The notes: a model not told the origin generated them from the sequence alone. A stretch of 64,000 nt of DNA from Blastocatellia bacterium AA13 (GCA_003222245.1 QHVH01000009.1:62001-126000); one strand, 5' to 3'; numbered from the stretch's first letter, positions 49,501-58,401 are shown. Program-made: numbers and translations.

Positions 49501-49659
49501 CGAGCCCCAATGCCTCGCATCGCACGCCTGCCCGCGTTCGATTTAATGGTTGTTGGAATGAAGGAGCGGCAAGACGCGGATGGCGACGGCGATGAAGATA
49601 ATGATCACGGCAGGAAAGAACGAGCATCTAGAATCGCGAGATTAAATCGACAGCGATAA
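46528..49659 (+). CDS. Exported YncE-like beta-propeller / phosphoesterase fusion
   Basis: A 1043-residue protein. ATG 46528 is preceded by AAAGGAGG (46514-46521); the open frame continues upstream only through the receptor relic. The signal peptide is about residues 11-33. Residues about 60-480 form a YVTN/YncE-type propeller (LALSPDGETLFVANN, AANSNADSVSVIDTA, LALSPDEKTLFVANA). After about 510 comes an alkaline-phosphatase-superfamily phosphoesterase domain: KHVIYIIKENRTYDQILGDM, then TPNHHALAARFGLLDRFFVN and IFIAEDDSQNGPDHVD, with Asp/His metal ligands. The C-terminal tail has an acidic DGDGDED run. Likely hydrolyses phosphate esters in the periplasm. Confidence 0.9.
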   Translation: MRHSHLQFRRSLIAVLGFAAALWAVGHWWMAQATGIDDQNQPASEGRPITPAGTLIVDSATKLPAVGALPVDFIRSPDRTGPDGKGGYLIAVNSGFGVQFSAAGNRGQQSLSVIDLNAKPAPVVIQNVYFPTPQSANVGAVFSPQADEAGAFTLFVAGGIENKIWLFRFLPGSRNPITPGSPGPETKVEANFIDVNGFATQAPTPRYNGGYAPVFPTGLALSPDGETLFVANNLGDSLGIIKNLRSTRDLVRVDLRGENPSQCVFPYGVAVPASTNGRSAAKVYISCWNESAIAVVDTNSGRVARIAVDRHPTAMIMNAARTRLFAANSNADSVSVIDTAADREIERINVRLGEKARIGSSPEGLALSPDEKTLFVANAHSNAVAVVSLSQSSGNELSKNPSKLRGFIPTGQYPSAVACVGQSLIIGNGKGTGFENSSVVVNNSGRAPNAPNDRFPAVRGQGGQYSGSLISGNMSIVDSPNEQRLLEFTQQVLRNNALIGEMKAQLFRGPSPIKHVIYIIKENRTYDQILGDMARSGDGSAADGDGSLAIFGGGETARSPRGATQNITPNHHALAARFGLLDRFFVNAEASADGHNWSTAAFSTDYVDKAFRWNYSRRGREYDFEGFNRLPNFEPLGGLPSFFRLPASADDIGSFIKRYAPDLHGARDVAEPETHYLWDAARRAGLSYRNYGEFVATLSENELKAINTNRGRSYPDISPNVNAFPTKRSLDGHFSTTFRNFDLTTPDSITTDSYRAAKEANGESDPLISHAQTNARFRGDSRLGEWLEEFRSYVADVEGGKPDRLPNLSIMRFSNDHTDGLREGRPTPQFYVADNDYAVGRLVEEISRSPYWKDTAIFIAEDDSQNGPDHVDMHRSPALVISAYNKPGSLIHEFHNTVSLIRTMEMLLGMQPMNQLDASAAPIEIFRDQADLQPYHALIPEVALDNLITEPARNGRTAYWMKRTSEQDLSKPDQADAQALNEIIWFSVLGDRAPMPRIARLPAFDLMVVGMKERQDADGDGDEDNDHGRKERASRIARLNRQR

Positions 49660-50174
49660 TGTCGTTCATAGAGGCGCTCTTTCAGGATGCAGGCCTCAAT
49701 CCTCGACCTCTTTCGATAATCGACCCTGCAACCTAATGGTATGGCGGCAAAGTTGTAGAAGAATAAGGGTGATCCTAATAGTCTGTGAACAATCCGTGTG
49801 AGGTATTTCCGGAGAGCCTTCGTTCGATTCGCTTATCATTAAAACAGCCATATTTTTCTTGCCCGACCCTCGCCGCCGGCTCCCCGATCGACAAAGACGT
49901 ATCCCAATTGGAGACCGCTACGTATTAGCTTTTGCGGTGACTGTAAAAGTCGCCGCCATATCAATTTTTGGAACTAATCGGACGCTCGAAGAGAATTACT
50001 GTGGTTGGTTGTGCCTGATGTAGCGAATGCGGAAAACCCGACGCTCGAGGTTTCCACCCGAATGAAGGTAAGTAGATTGAACTCTCGATAAAACTGGCCT
50101 TCATTGAGCAGGAAATCACAGGCTCGGCCGACTCTCTCCCGCACGATAGTTCGAGATTCTAAGGAGTAACACTA
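49660..50174. other. Intergenic region of 515 bp with terminator-like hairpin
   Basis: No gene recognised. A 9-bp hairpin (49934-49942 with 49948-49956, one G-T pair, 5-nt loop) is followed after 8 nt by TTTTT, the best intrinsic-terminator-like signal in the window, although it is 275 bp past the YncE stop. The region ends in AAGGAG before ATG 50175. Confidence 0.5.
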
Positions 50175-50846
50175 ATGAGAAGGATGTCAGTACTAAGTTT
50201 AACAATAGCGGTGGTATTCGCGCTCGGTACCTTGCTGGTGAGCGCGGCCGCCCCGCCTAACTTCTCCGGCACGTGGGTGCTGGACAAGAGTAAGAGCAAG
50301 GATCTTCCACCGCAACTCGCCAACGCCGAAAGCTATTCGCTTGTCGTCTCTCAGGGCGAGCACCAGTTGACCGTCGAAACTAAAGTGACCGGAGGCAATC
50401 GGCGAGGCGGCGAGGCCGGAGCAGGCCAGGGCGACCGACCGACCGATCCCAATGGCGGATCCGCGGGCGGACGGATGGGCGCGGGACGCCCAGGCGGACA
50501 GGGAGAGCGGCCCGGCGGAGGCGGTCGAGGTGGAATGGGAGGCGGACGAGGTATGGGCGGCGGCCGAGGCTTTGGAATGGGAACACTGACCTACAACCTC
50601 GACGGAAAAGAATCGATTACGGAAACCAGCGGCCAGAATCAGGGAAGCATGACCCTTAAAGCCAAGTCGAACGACAAGGGCCTCGAATTGAGTTCGACTC
50701 GCAAGGCGAATTTCCAGGGCAACGACGTTACTATTACCAACAATGAGCGGTGGGAGCTTTCCAGCGGCGGTACGCTCACGATCAAACGAACCACCGACAA
50801 CCCGCGCGGCACTCAACAATCAACGCTGGTTTTCACAAAGCAATGA
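50175..50846 (+). CDS. Secreted Gly/Arg-rich protein
   Basis: A 223-residue protein with a signal peptide (residues 1-26) and N-terminal FSGTWVLDKSKSKDLPPQL, a beginning common to many secreted acidobacterial beta proteins. A central Gly/Arg/Met-rich stretch spans about residues 75-135. The C-terminal third (LTYNLDGKESITETSG, ERWELSSGGTLTIKR) looks like a small lipocalin-like beta module. Function unknown. It lies 70 bp before the TonB-receptor gene on the same strand and shares its Gly-rich character. Confidence 0.75.
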   Translation: MRRMSVLSLTIAVVFALGTLLVSAAAPPNFSGTWVLDKSKSKDLPPQLANAESYSLVVSQGEHQLTVETKVTGGNRRGGEAGAGQGDRPTDPNGGSAGGRMGAGRPGGQGERPGGGGRGGMGGGRGMGGGRGFGMGTLTYNLDGKESITETSGQNQGSMTLKAKSNDKGLELSSTRKANFQGNDVTITNNERWELSSGGTLTIKRTTDNPRGTQQSTLVFTKQ

Positions 50847-50916
50847 TTCGTAGCGCGCAGCCGAACGAATACATTGGGATCCCGCGAACCTGAATAGAAC
50901 TAGAGAGGTGACGCCC

Positions 50917-53900
50917 GTGCGCAAGCTGAATACTAAGCTTAATACGTTGATACTGATCTTCATTGCCTTCGCCGGGGCCTATGCCCAGGCTCCGGTCACG
51001 ATTCGTGGAGAAGTCACAGACGAAGCGGGAGCGGTAATCTCCGGCGCTCACGTCACGATCGCCACGGCCGAAGGAAAGAAGCGCACGGGCGTCGCAAACT
51101 CCGCGGGTGAATTTGCAATTAATAATATAGCCCCTGGAACCTATACGATCAGCGTCGAGTTCAAGGGGTTTCTGACATATGTAGAGAACGATCTTCAGAT
51201 TTCATCCGCCACAAACCCATTCAAGATTGTTATGAAGGTGGCGCCGGTCAACGCCGAAATAGATGTTAAAGCCGAACGCGAAGGACTCTCGGTTGAACCC
51301 GATCAGAATATGACGGCGACGATCCTTGATGAAGCCTTCATTCAGACATTGCCGGATGACGAGGATGAGCTGCTCGCGCTGTTGCAAGCCATGGCCGGTC
51401 CGGCAGCCGGAGGCGCGAACGGAGGACAAGACGGGGCGCAAATCTACGTCGACGGCTTTCCAGGCGGGAGACTTCCTCCAAGAGACGCGATTCTTCAGAT
51501 TCGCATTAATCAGAATCCGTTCTCGGCTGAGTACGCCAGGCCGGGCGTCGGCCGCATAGAGATAATCACTAAACCCGGAAACGATCAATTCCGCGGCGCC
51601 CTTCGGTTCAGCCTGAGAAACTCAGCTCTCGACGCGCGAAATGCGGTCGCGATCGTGAAGCCGGATCTGAGTCAGGACGTCTACTCATTCAATCTGAGCG
51701 GGCCCCTCATCCATAAGAAGATGTCTTTCTTCGCCAATGCCGACCGGCGCCAGACCGACGGCAGCTCAACGGTGCGTGCGGAGACGCTTGACGGTCCTTT
51801 CATCGTGAACGTGCCTGCTTCGAATCACAGCACGTCTCTCTTCCTGAGAAGCGGTTATCTAGTCAGTAAGAACAACACCATCAACTTCGGCTATAGCTAC
51901 AACAGCTCCGAGCAATTGAACCGCGAGTTCGGCGGACGGTTTGGAGGAGCTTTCGGCGGCGGAGGCGGCGCGACCGGCAATCTCTTCACCCTCCCCGAGC
52001 GGGGATCGAACAGCAACAACACCAATCAAACGTTTCAATTCTCGGAGACGATGTTGGTCAACTCCAGACTCGTTCACGAGACGCGATTCAGATTTCAACA
52101 CGAAGATCGATCCAGCACAGCCAACACTCAGGGAATGGCCATTAACGTTCTCGATGCGTTCAACGGAGGCGGATCGACCTGCTGTCCCTCCGACAACACT
52201 CAGAACAATATCGATTTTCAGGACTACCTGACTTACACCCGGAAGAAACATACGTTTCGCGGAGGAGTTCAACTCACTCGCGAAAGCGTTGACGACGTCA
52301 CTTCGAGTAATTTCAACGGCACATACACGTTTTCGAGCCTGGCGCAGTACAGGCAGGTCGTGAATGGCGAACACATCGATCCTTCCGATCCAACGAGCCC
52401 GCTCGTCAGACCTACTCAGTTCACTATCAACAAGGGCGATCCGGAGCTCAGGTACGGTCAGTACGAAGCGTCGTTATTCGTTCAGGATGATATTCGCCTG
52501 AAACCCGATTTCACCCTGTCGCTGGGTATGCGCTATGAGTTCCAGTCACATCTTGATGACTCGAGCAACTTCGGCCCGCGCGTAGGCATAGCCTGGGCTC
52601 CGTTTAAAGATCGCAAGACCACGATTCGAGCAGGCGGAGGCATCTTCTATAACCGTTTGAGCGGGGGCCTGTACGCAAATAGCCTGCGCTTCAACGGCAT
52701 TCGAGAGCAGAGCATCATTATTCGTAATCCGCTGTTTCCCGATCCGTTCGCCGGAGATCCCACGGTGGATATCAGAAATACGATCACACGAACACTGGAT
52801 CGCAATCTCAAAGCTCCATACTCGATTCATTTCACTGGGAGCATCGAACACCAGTTCAAAGGCGGGCTGATCGGCTCGTTGATGTATATCTACACGAAGG
52901 GCATCCACAATTTTCGCGCGCGCAATATCAACGCGCCGTCGCCGATTACGGGTCTCCGTCCCGATCCGCTCGAGAGCAATATCTATCAGAACGAATCGTC
53001 GGCGAGCTCGGTCTACAACGGATATATGTTCAGAGTTGACCGGCGGTTTGGCCGGTTGATGACGGTGTTCTCGAGTTACACGCTCTCATGGGCCAGGAGC
53101 GATTCGGATTCGCCGAACTCGCTGCCGGCAAATAACTACGATCTTAGCCCGGAATGGGGCCCCGCGTTCACCGATCGGCGCCACTCGTTATTCATCGGCG
53201 GCACATCGAATCTACCGTGGGGACTGCGCCTGACTCCGTTTATCACCGCTACCTCGGGCGCGCCGTTCAACATAACGACGGGACTCGACGACAATCGCGA
53301 CACCGTCATCAATGATCGGCCCGCCGGGATCGATCGCAACTCCGATCTTCCCGCAAGCCTCTATTCGCTGATCCCGAATCGCTGCATCGCCAACTGCGAA
53401 CCGGGCGGCGCCCCGGTTCTCTTACAAGACTATCTGCGAGCGAACTTCCCGAACGGCGTGCACGCGGTCGGGCCGGGCTTCTTCAACGTGAATATGAGCG
53501 TCAGTAAAACCATCGGGCTGGGTGGGAAGCGCGGGGGGGCGGTCGCTCGCGGCGGGCAGGGCGCGCCCAGCGAGGGAGGAGATCAGCCGGGCGGAGAAGG
53601 CGCGGGGTTGGGCGGAGGCGACGGGGCTGGGCAGGGAGGCCGTGGCGCGCCAGGGGGCGGAGCACGGGGAGGCGGAGGGCGAGGCGGGTTTGGCGGTGGT
53701 GGACGTGGCGGGGCGGGGGGAGGCCGCGGGGCGGGCGGAGGCGGCGGACGGGGCGGAAACTCGAGTGCCGCCAACGTCGAGACCTCCAGATTCACAGCTC
53801 AAATAACGGCCCAAATCACCAATCTCTTTAACCGAGTCAACTTCGGCCAATACAGCGGGTTGCTCGGCTCGCCGTTCTTTGGGAGATCAAATAGCGCAAG

Positions 53901-53943
53901 CGTCGCCAGACAACTCGAGTTTAGCTTCCGGCTGAACTTCTGA
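50917..53943 (+). CDS. TonB-dependent receptor (Oar-like) with carboxypeptidase-regulatory domain
   Basis: A 1008-residue outer-membrane protein. The start is GTG 50917, 8 nt after GAGAGG; the GTG at 50908 overlaps that site and is less likely. A signal peptide is followed by a CarboxypepD_reg beta-sandwich (about residues 26-105: VTIRGEVTDEAGAVISGAHV), then a plug domain (about 125-225) and a 22-strand-type barrel to the C-terminal Phe. Near residues 865-950, just before the last strands (TAQITNLFNRVNFG), there is a run of about 80 Gly/Arg-rich residues, probably a surface loop. It imports a siderophore, sugar or vitamin; the ligand cannot be told. Confidence 0.92.
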   Translation: MRKLNTKLNTLILIFIAFAGAYAQAPVTIRGEVTDEAGAVISGAHVTIATAEGKKRTGVANSAGEFAINNIAPGTYTISVEFKGFLTYVENDLQISSATNPFKIVMKVAPVNAEIDVKAEREGLSVEPDQNMTATILDEAFIQTLPDDEDELLALLQAMAGPAAGGANGGQDGAQIYVDGFPGGRLPPRDAILQIRINQNPFSAEYARPGVGRIEIITKPGNDQFRGALRFSLRNSALDARNAVAIVKPDLSQDVYSFNLSGPLIHKKMSFFANADRRQTDGSSTVRAETLDGPFIVNVPASNHSTSLFLRSGYLVSKNNTINFGYSYNSSEQLNREFGGRFGGAFGGGGGATGNLFTLPERGSNSNNTNQTFQFSETMLVNSRLVHETRFRFQHEDRSSTANTQGMAINVLDAFNGGGSTCCPSDNTQNNIDFQDYLTYTRKKHTFRGGVQLTRESVDDVTSSNFNGTYTFSSLAQYRQVVNGEHIDPSDPTSPLVRPTQFTINKGDPELRYGQYEASLFVQDDIRLKPDFTLSLGMRYEFQSHLDDSSNFGPRVGIAWAPFKDRKTTIRAGGGIFYNRLSGGLYANSLRFNGIREQSIIIRNPLFPDPFAGDPTVDIRNTITRTLDRNLKAPYSIHFTGSIEHQFKGGLIGSLMYIYTKGIHNFRARNINAPSPITGLRPDPLESNIYQNESSASSVYNGYMFRVDRRFGRLMTVFSSYTLSWARSDSDSPNSLPANNYDLSPEWGPAFTDRRHSLFIGGTSNLPWGLRLTPFITATSGAPFNITTGLDDNRDTVINDRPAGIDRNSDLPASLYSLIPNRCIANCEPGGAPVLLQDYLRANFPNGVHAVGPGFFNVNMSVSKTIGLGGKRGGAVARGGQGAPSEGGDQPGGEGAGLGGGDGAGQGGRGAPGGGARGGGGRGGFGGGGRGGAGGGRGAGGGGGRGGNSSAANVETSRFTAQITAQITNLFNRVNFGQYSGLLGSPFFGRSNSASVARQLEFSFRLNF

Positions 53944-54080
53944 CCGAACTGAGCGCTTCTCCGACTTGGGCGGAGCTGATACTCCAGCGCCGGCAAATTG
54001 CATCCCTGCACAGCCGATGACGTCAGACTGCATGCCGGCCGATGCTCGGACCAGTCTGTTCGTGTTCTGTTCTACCAGTC

Positions 54081-54109
54081 TTGAGTTAAAGCACCTACCG
54101 GCGTACACT
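54081..54109 (+). promoter_or_regulatory. Predicted promoter of the second DUF2378 gene
   Basis: TTGAGT (54081-54086), 17-bp spacer, TACACT (54104-54109). Leader to ATG 54171 of about 55 nt. Confidence 0.4.
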
Positions 54110-54170
54110 AGCGCTGCAATAGACAGACGCAGCTCGCAGGAATACCTCTTATCGTCAATAGCCCCCAGTA

Positions 54171-54755
54171 ATGAGTCAGAATATGCCGGAAGTTAAAGGC
54201 GTCGTCCTCGACGCGTGGATGAGCTTATTGAAAGAGCGGTTTGGCCCGCACATCGTTTCTGAGAAACTCATGCTCTTGGCCGCCGAAGATCGAGCGCTCG
54301 TATCCACCAAGTTTCTTGCTTCAGGTTGGTATCCGTTTCAAACCCTCTATTCGCTGCGAAAGCTCAGCCATCATCTATTATCTTCTCGCGCGAACCGAGA
54401 CTTTGACGTAGAAATCGGCCGCTACATGGCTCATCACGCATTCACTGGCGTCTACAAAATTCTGGTCGCGAAGAATCCAATCAAGCAGGCCGAGAAGCTG
54501 ACTCAAGTAAACGAATTAATCTTCAATGGAGGTCGGGAGATGGAGGTCGAAGTAACCGGACCCGCCTCTTGCCTGGTCAGATATTGGTACACCGACGGGA
54601 TGACGGGGAGCCGCGCCATTTGCGGCAGTCATGTAGGATTCGTTAGCGAGATCATGTCGCTCTCGGGTGCTATAGACATCAAGTGCGTTCGACAACCAAA
54701 GTGCGTAGCCAAAGGCGACGACTGCTGTGAGCTCGTGTTTGAATGGAAAGGCTAG
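54171..54755 (+). CDS. DUF2378 (TIGR02265-like) protein, copy 2
   Basis: A 194-residue paralogue of the protein at 9385-9951. Shared blocks: VVLDAWMSLLKERFG, FLASGWYPFQTLYSLRKL, EIGRYMAHHAFTGVY, then NPIKQAEK and a C-terminal CVAKGDDCCELVFEW, which corresponds to the GADSCEF of copy 1 with an extra Cys. It is expected to share the same V4R-like fold. Function unknown; a ligand-sensing role is inferred. The promoter is separate from the receptor gene. Confidence 0.75.
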   Translation: MSQNMPEVKGVVLDAWMSLLKERFGPHIVSEKLMLLAAEDRALVSTKFLASGWYPFQTLYSLRKLSHHLLSSRANRDFDVEIGRYMAHHAFTGVYKILVAKNPIKQAEKLTQVNELIFNGGREMEVEVTGPASCLVRYWYTDGMTGSRAICGSHVGFVSEIMSLSGAIDIKCVRQPKCVAKGDDCCELVFEWKG

Positions 54756-55144
54756 CAGGTAGAGTATATTGCGCCCGGGCTTGAGCGGCCGCTCACCGTC
54801 AAGCCCAGGCGCTTCGGAATCGCCCGCCGATCGATGCTGTCAAAAACCGGTCGGCGGGCGCGCCCACCTTTATATCTTTCTGACTGCTCTCGACGTACTC
54901 CGTCATAAACTCCTCGACGTTTACGCATTTCGATAAATCCGCTTTCAACAATTTTCAAAAGCGATTCAAATAAGAATTGGATTTGTGCCTGAGTTCTAGC
55001 CTACCGACCGGTCGTTCATTGTATCACAGGAAGAAGCCGAATTGTATACAGTTTGTTTTCTTGATTTCATTTTGGCGGGAATACCAGCGAATTACGGCGG
55101 CTGGCCTCATAGCGGGTTGCGATAAATTCGCGGATGGAAACTTT
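54756..55144. other. Intergenic region of 389 bp between convergent genes
   Basis: Its start is two strong hairpins (listed separately). A 35-codon minus-strand frame (54799-54906) begins after a GAGGAG but with only 3 nt spacing, so I do not call it a gene. The remaining stretch to the debranching-enzyme stop is AT-rich without recognisable content. Confidence 0.5.
54771..54860. terminator. Two adjacent strong hairpins
   Basis: First stem: 54771-54784 with 54799-54812 (14 bp, one C/A mismatch, 14-nt loop). Second stem: CGCCCGCCGA at 54821-54830 with its complement at 54851-54860 (10 bp, perfect, 20-nt loop). They lie just after the DUF2378 stop and between convergent genes, so they are probably bidirectional terminators. 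Confidence 0.6.
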
Positions 55145-57106
55145 TCAGCCGCGCAGCTCCGAGAGCGCGCGCAACAGCTCTCCGATGCTCCACGCTTGCG
55201 CGATGCATCCACGGGGAGAGTGCGGTGCATCGCCATCGAAAATCTCCGACACCTGTCCCAGACCTGTTTCCTCAAGATGAGTTTCAAACGAGCGCAGCAG
55301 CTCGCGCGCGCGAATCTTCGACTCTTCAGCGCCGTCATTGACTCTGAGATAAGCCGCTATGAATGGACCAATCAGCCATGCCCACACTGTGCCCTGATGA
55401 TATGAAGTATCTCTCGACCAGGCGTCGCCTTCGTATCGGCCTCGATACTGAATTTCAGAAACAGCCAGGCTCCTCAACCCGTATGGAGTCAACAGCTCTC
55501 TCTCAACGACCGTCACCACCTGCCTTGCCCGTTCTTTGTTCAACATGGAATGCGCAAGGCTCACCGCAAAGATCTGATTCGGCCTGATCGACCCGTCTCG
55601 TTGATCGCCGTCGACAACATCAAACAGGCATCCGGCCGCGGGGTTCCAGAACTGCTCGTTGAAGCTTCGCTTTGCCGTTTCCGCCATTACGCCGTATCGG
55701 CTCGTGCTTTCATCGTCGCCGAACGCGCAAGAGATATCCTCCATGATTTTGAGCGCGTTATACCAAAGCGCCTGTATCTCGACCGGCTTCCCGCGGCGAG
55801 GCGTTACGACATAGTCTCCGACTTTGGCGTCCATCCACGTTAGCTGCACGCCTTCTTCGCCTGCCGACAACAGCCCGTCGCCATCGACCACTATTCCATA
55901 GCGGGTTCCTCTGGTATGCCACTCGATGATGTCCTTCAGGACGTTGTACAAATGTTCGCGCACAAACGCGAGATCGCTTGTATGCTGCCGGAAGGCGCGC
56001 ACGGCTTCGAAAAACCACAGCGTCGCATCGACGGTGTTGTACTCGGGCTCTGAACCTTCATCAGGAAAGCGGTTGGGCAGCATACCTCGATTTACCTGCC
56101 GCGCGAATTCCCTCAATATGTCTCGCGCAACGTCTTCGCGGCCGGTCGCAAGCGTCAGGCCGGGCAGAGAGATCATCGTGTCGCGGCCCCAATCCCCGAA
56201 CCAGTGGTAGCCCGCAATTATCGTCCTTCCCTTACCGCGTGAAACCAGAAACTGATCCGCTGCAACCGTCAGGCTGCGAGCAAACTCCTCGTTTGACGGA
56301 GCCATTGCGGAGATTTCCTCGCGCCGCGTGATTTCACTCTGCCGATGCTCTGATACAAATCCGATTTCGTATGGCTCGGTGGACGTGACCAAATCAGCGC
56401 AGCGTCCCGATTCACCCAGTGTGAAGCTCAACGCGAACGGGCTATAAAGATCTTCGGCAAAATCGAACCCCCTCCGCCGCTCTTCCTTATATTGAAAATT
56501 GCGGTACCAAAATCCTGCTCCATCCACCGCGCCGGCATTATGTGCAAAGTAGAGCCGAGGAAGCGATGAATACGGTTGAATGCTTATGAGTCCGGACTCG
56601 TTCTGAACCGCTCGATCGAGCTCGCTGTTTTCGCGCATGAGCGAGTGAAAATCGCGAAAGGCTATGAGCGGCCGTACTTCAAGCACGCAATTCATAGCTG
56701 TCGGAGTTTTCACTTCATAACGCGTAACGGTCGCGTCGCGGCCGTGGATCATTAAGAGCGACTTCTCTACTTCTATGCCGTCACTTTCAAACGTAAAGAT
56801 CGGAAACGGATCGAGTCTGAAGGATTTCAGATGGAGATAACCCGTTGGATGAATAACGCCCGGATAACAATTCGTTGAAAGATCAACTCGCCTCCCATTG
56901 ATAATCAGGGCCTCTTCGAATCTGGACAGCAGCACGCTTCGACCGACCGGCGGCGCGAGCGCCGCCACAAGCAGCCCGTGATAACGGCGGGTGTTCATTC
57001 CTGTAATGGTCGACGACGCGTATCCGCCGAGGCCGTTTGTCTCCAGCCATTCGCGTGAGGACGCGGATTCCAGGTTCTGACACGTCTCCGAGCCGAATTT
57101 GATCAT
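55145..57106 (-). CDS. Glycogen debranching enzyme-type amylo-alpha-1,6-glucosidase
   Basis: A 653-residue cytoplasmic enzyme. The N-terminal beta domain begins ESASSREWLETNGLGGYASS (GDE_N), and from about residue 290 an (alpha/alpha)6 barrel carries YHWFGDWGRDTMISLPG, DATLWFFEAVRAF and WMDAKVGDYVVTPR, typical of the bacterial/archaeal GH133-like debranching family. It removes alpha-1,6-linked glucose branches from limit dextrins. No Shine-Dalgarno is seen before ATG 57106. It has no neighbouring glycogen genes. Confidence 0.92.
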   Translation of the reverse strand: MIKFGSETCQNLESASSREWLETNGLGGYASSTITGMNTRRYHGLLVAALAPPVGRSVLLSRFEEALIINGRRVDLSTNCYPGVIHPTGYLHLKSFRLDPFPIFTFESDGIEVEKSLLMIHGRDATVTRYEVKTPTAMNCVLEVRPLIAFRDFHSLMRENSELDRAVQNESGLISIQPYSSLPRLYFAHNAGAVDGAGFWYRNFQYKEERRRGFDFAEDLYSPFALSFTLGESGRCADLVTSTEPYEIGFVSEHRQSEITRREEISAMAPSNEEFARSLTVAADQFLVSRGKGRTIIAGYHWFGDWGRDTMISLPGLTLATGREDVARDILREFARQVNRGMLPNRFPDEGSEPEYNTVDATLWFFEAVRAFRQHTSDLAFVREHLYNVLKDIIEWHTRGTRYGIVVDGDGLLSAGEEGVQLTWMDAKVGDYVVTPRRGKPVEIQALWYNALKIMEDISCAFGDDESTSRYGVMAETAKRSFNEQFWNPAAGCLFDVVDGDQRDGSIRPNQIFAVSLAHSMLNKERARQVVTVVERELLTPYGLRSLAVSEIQYRGRYEGDAWSRDTSYHQGTVWAWLIGPFIAAYLRVNDGAEESKIRARELLRSFETHLEETGLGQVSEIFDGDAPHSPRGCIAQAWSIGELLRALSELRG

Positions 57107-57131
57107 TTGAAAATTTATTCGAGGTCTCGAC

Positions 57132-57157
57132 CGGCTGACTACACAGTTAATCAGCCG
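57132..57157 (-). terminator. Hairpin after the outer-membrane barrel gene
   Basis: A 7-bp stem (CGGCTGA at 57132-57138 with its complement at 57151-57157) 16 bp after the barrel-protein stop, at the start of the debranching-enzyme leader. Could end one transcript or fold in the next leader. Confidence 0.35.
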
Positions 57158-57172
57158 CTCGGCACGGGAAGA

Positions 57173-57784
57173 TTAGAAGCGCAGAACGACACCGCCGGCG
57201 AACATCACGCTGTGTTGTTTGCCCGAAACGCTCAGATTGAATTCAGGGTTTCCGCTTATGTAGTCTCTGATTTCACCGCGCACGCTGATAAAAGGGGCCA
57301 CTTTCATATCCAGACCCCCGCCAAAATTGAACGCTCCGGTCGTGCTGCCTCCGCTCGACGTATTGGGCTGTCCATCCTGGCGAGAGCCGCTGCCCGAGAA
57401 TCGAGCAAAGCCGACTCCGGCAGCCAGGTATGGCGATATCCCGGCGACCGGCAGCGCCTTGAGCTTCAAACCGGGAGTGATAAAAAGCGAGGAGTAGCTG
57501 CGCGGCGAAAACACATTCGAGGAATTCACATCCGTGTTCGGAGCTCCAACAATTGGAACTTCAATATAGAGAGCCGCAAGATGGGCGTTGACGATCCTGT
57601 GCGCAAAATTAACCTGATAGGCGAGGCCGGTTCCAATAGCAATAGAAGAGATACTTGGAGCCCGCCCATCGCGATCCAATGGAGACAGACCGCCGATCAA
57701 CACCCCGATTTCATTCTTCTGAGCGAACGCCGAAACCGCGGTCAGCGCCATTATAAAAGGCACGAGGACGAACCGTAATTTCAT
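57173..57784 (-). CDS. Small outer-membrane beta-barrel protein
   Basis: A 203-residue protein with signal peptide (residues 1-21). The mature chain is made of short alternating strands (IGVLIGGLSPLD, YQVNFAHRIVNAH, PGLKLKAL, PYLAAGVGFARFSG, FAGGVVLRF) and ends in Arg-Phe, as outer-membrane proteins recognised by the BAM complex do. It resembles OmpA-type/opacity porin families in size, without a specific match. AAAGGAG precedes ATG 57784. Confidence 0.8.
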   Translation of the reverse strand: MKLRFVLVPFIMALTAVSAFAQKNEIGVLIGGLSPLDRDGRAPSISSIAIGTGLAYQVNFAHRIVNAHLAALYIEVPIVGAPNTDVNSSNVFSPRSYSSLFITPGLKLKALPVAGISPYLAAGVGFARFSGSGSRQDGQPNTSSGGSTTGAFNFGGGLDMKVAPFISVRGEIRDYISGNPEFNLSVSGKQHSVMFAGGVVLRF

Positions 57785-57843
57785 GTGGCTCCTTTAATTT
57801 CTCGCTAACAAGAGATTCAGGGTTGATCAGCTTACGAGCTTCA

Positions 57844-58362
57844 CTAACTATCATACCGAAGCAGCGAAGATATCTTATACCCCGACAGCCGCTCTCTTCC
57901 CTTCAGAAAATTGAGCTCTACCACGAATGCCAGGCCGGCGACTATTCCGCCGAGGCGCTCGACCAAGCTGATCACCGCAGCCGCGGTGCCGCCGGTCGCC
58001 AGGAGATCGTCCGCCACCAACACCCTATTCCCATCGCCGATCGCATCCTTGTGAATCTCCAGAGTGTCCGTTCCATATTCCAGTGCGTACGAAATCGATT
58101 CGGTCGCAGCCGGCAACTTTCGCGGTTTGCGCACCGGAACGAAGCCCGCCCCAAGTCTGTATGCAAGCGCCGGGGCAAAGATGAATCCACGCGCTTCGAT
58201 GCCGATAACCGTATCAATCGGCTTATCGATAAATTCGGTCAGCCGATCGATCGTAGTTCGCAATCCATATGGATCTTTGAGAAGAGTCGTTATGTCGTAA
58301 AACTGAATGCCCGCTTTTGGAAAATCGGGGACGGTGCGAATCATATTCTTGAGGTTGTCCAA
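57844..58362 (-). CDS. apt: Adenine phosphoribosyltransferase
   Basis: A 172-residue purine-salvage enzyme that joins adenine and PRPP to form AMP. N-terminal [20 protein letters not shown] is typical, and the PRPP-binding loop is [11 protein letters not shown] (116-126). The start codon is TTG at 58362, supported by AGGAG (58370-58374) 7 nt upstream; the first ATG is at codon 7 and has no such site. It lies near guaA, so purine-related genes surround the tRNA-Pro gene, though on different strands. Confidence 0.94.
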   Translation of the reverse strand: MDNLKNMIRTVPDFPKAGIQFYDITTLLKDPYGLRTTIDRLTEFIDKPIDTVIGIEARGFIFAPALAYRLGAGFVPVRKPRKLPAATESISYALEYGTDTLEIHKDAIGDGNRVLVADDLLATGGTAAAVISLVERLGGIVAGLAFVVELNFLKGRERLSGYKISSLLRYDS

Positions 58363-58401
58363 GCGTTGTCTCCTGGCTCTGGAATAGAGAGAAAGTGCTG
58401 A

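Noticed and set aside
53520-53760. A G-rich repetitive tract that could be taken for a non-coding repeat
   Set aside because: It keeps the receptor frame open and encodes Gly/Arg codons; the barrel strands continue after it.
54799-54906. A 35-codon minus-strand gene
   Set aside because: Ribosome-site spacing is only 3 nt and the frame runs into strong hairpins; kept as a low-interest observation only.
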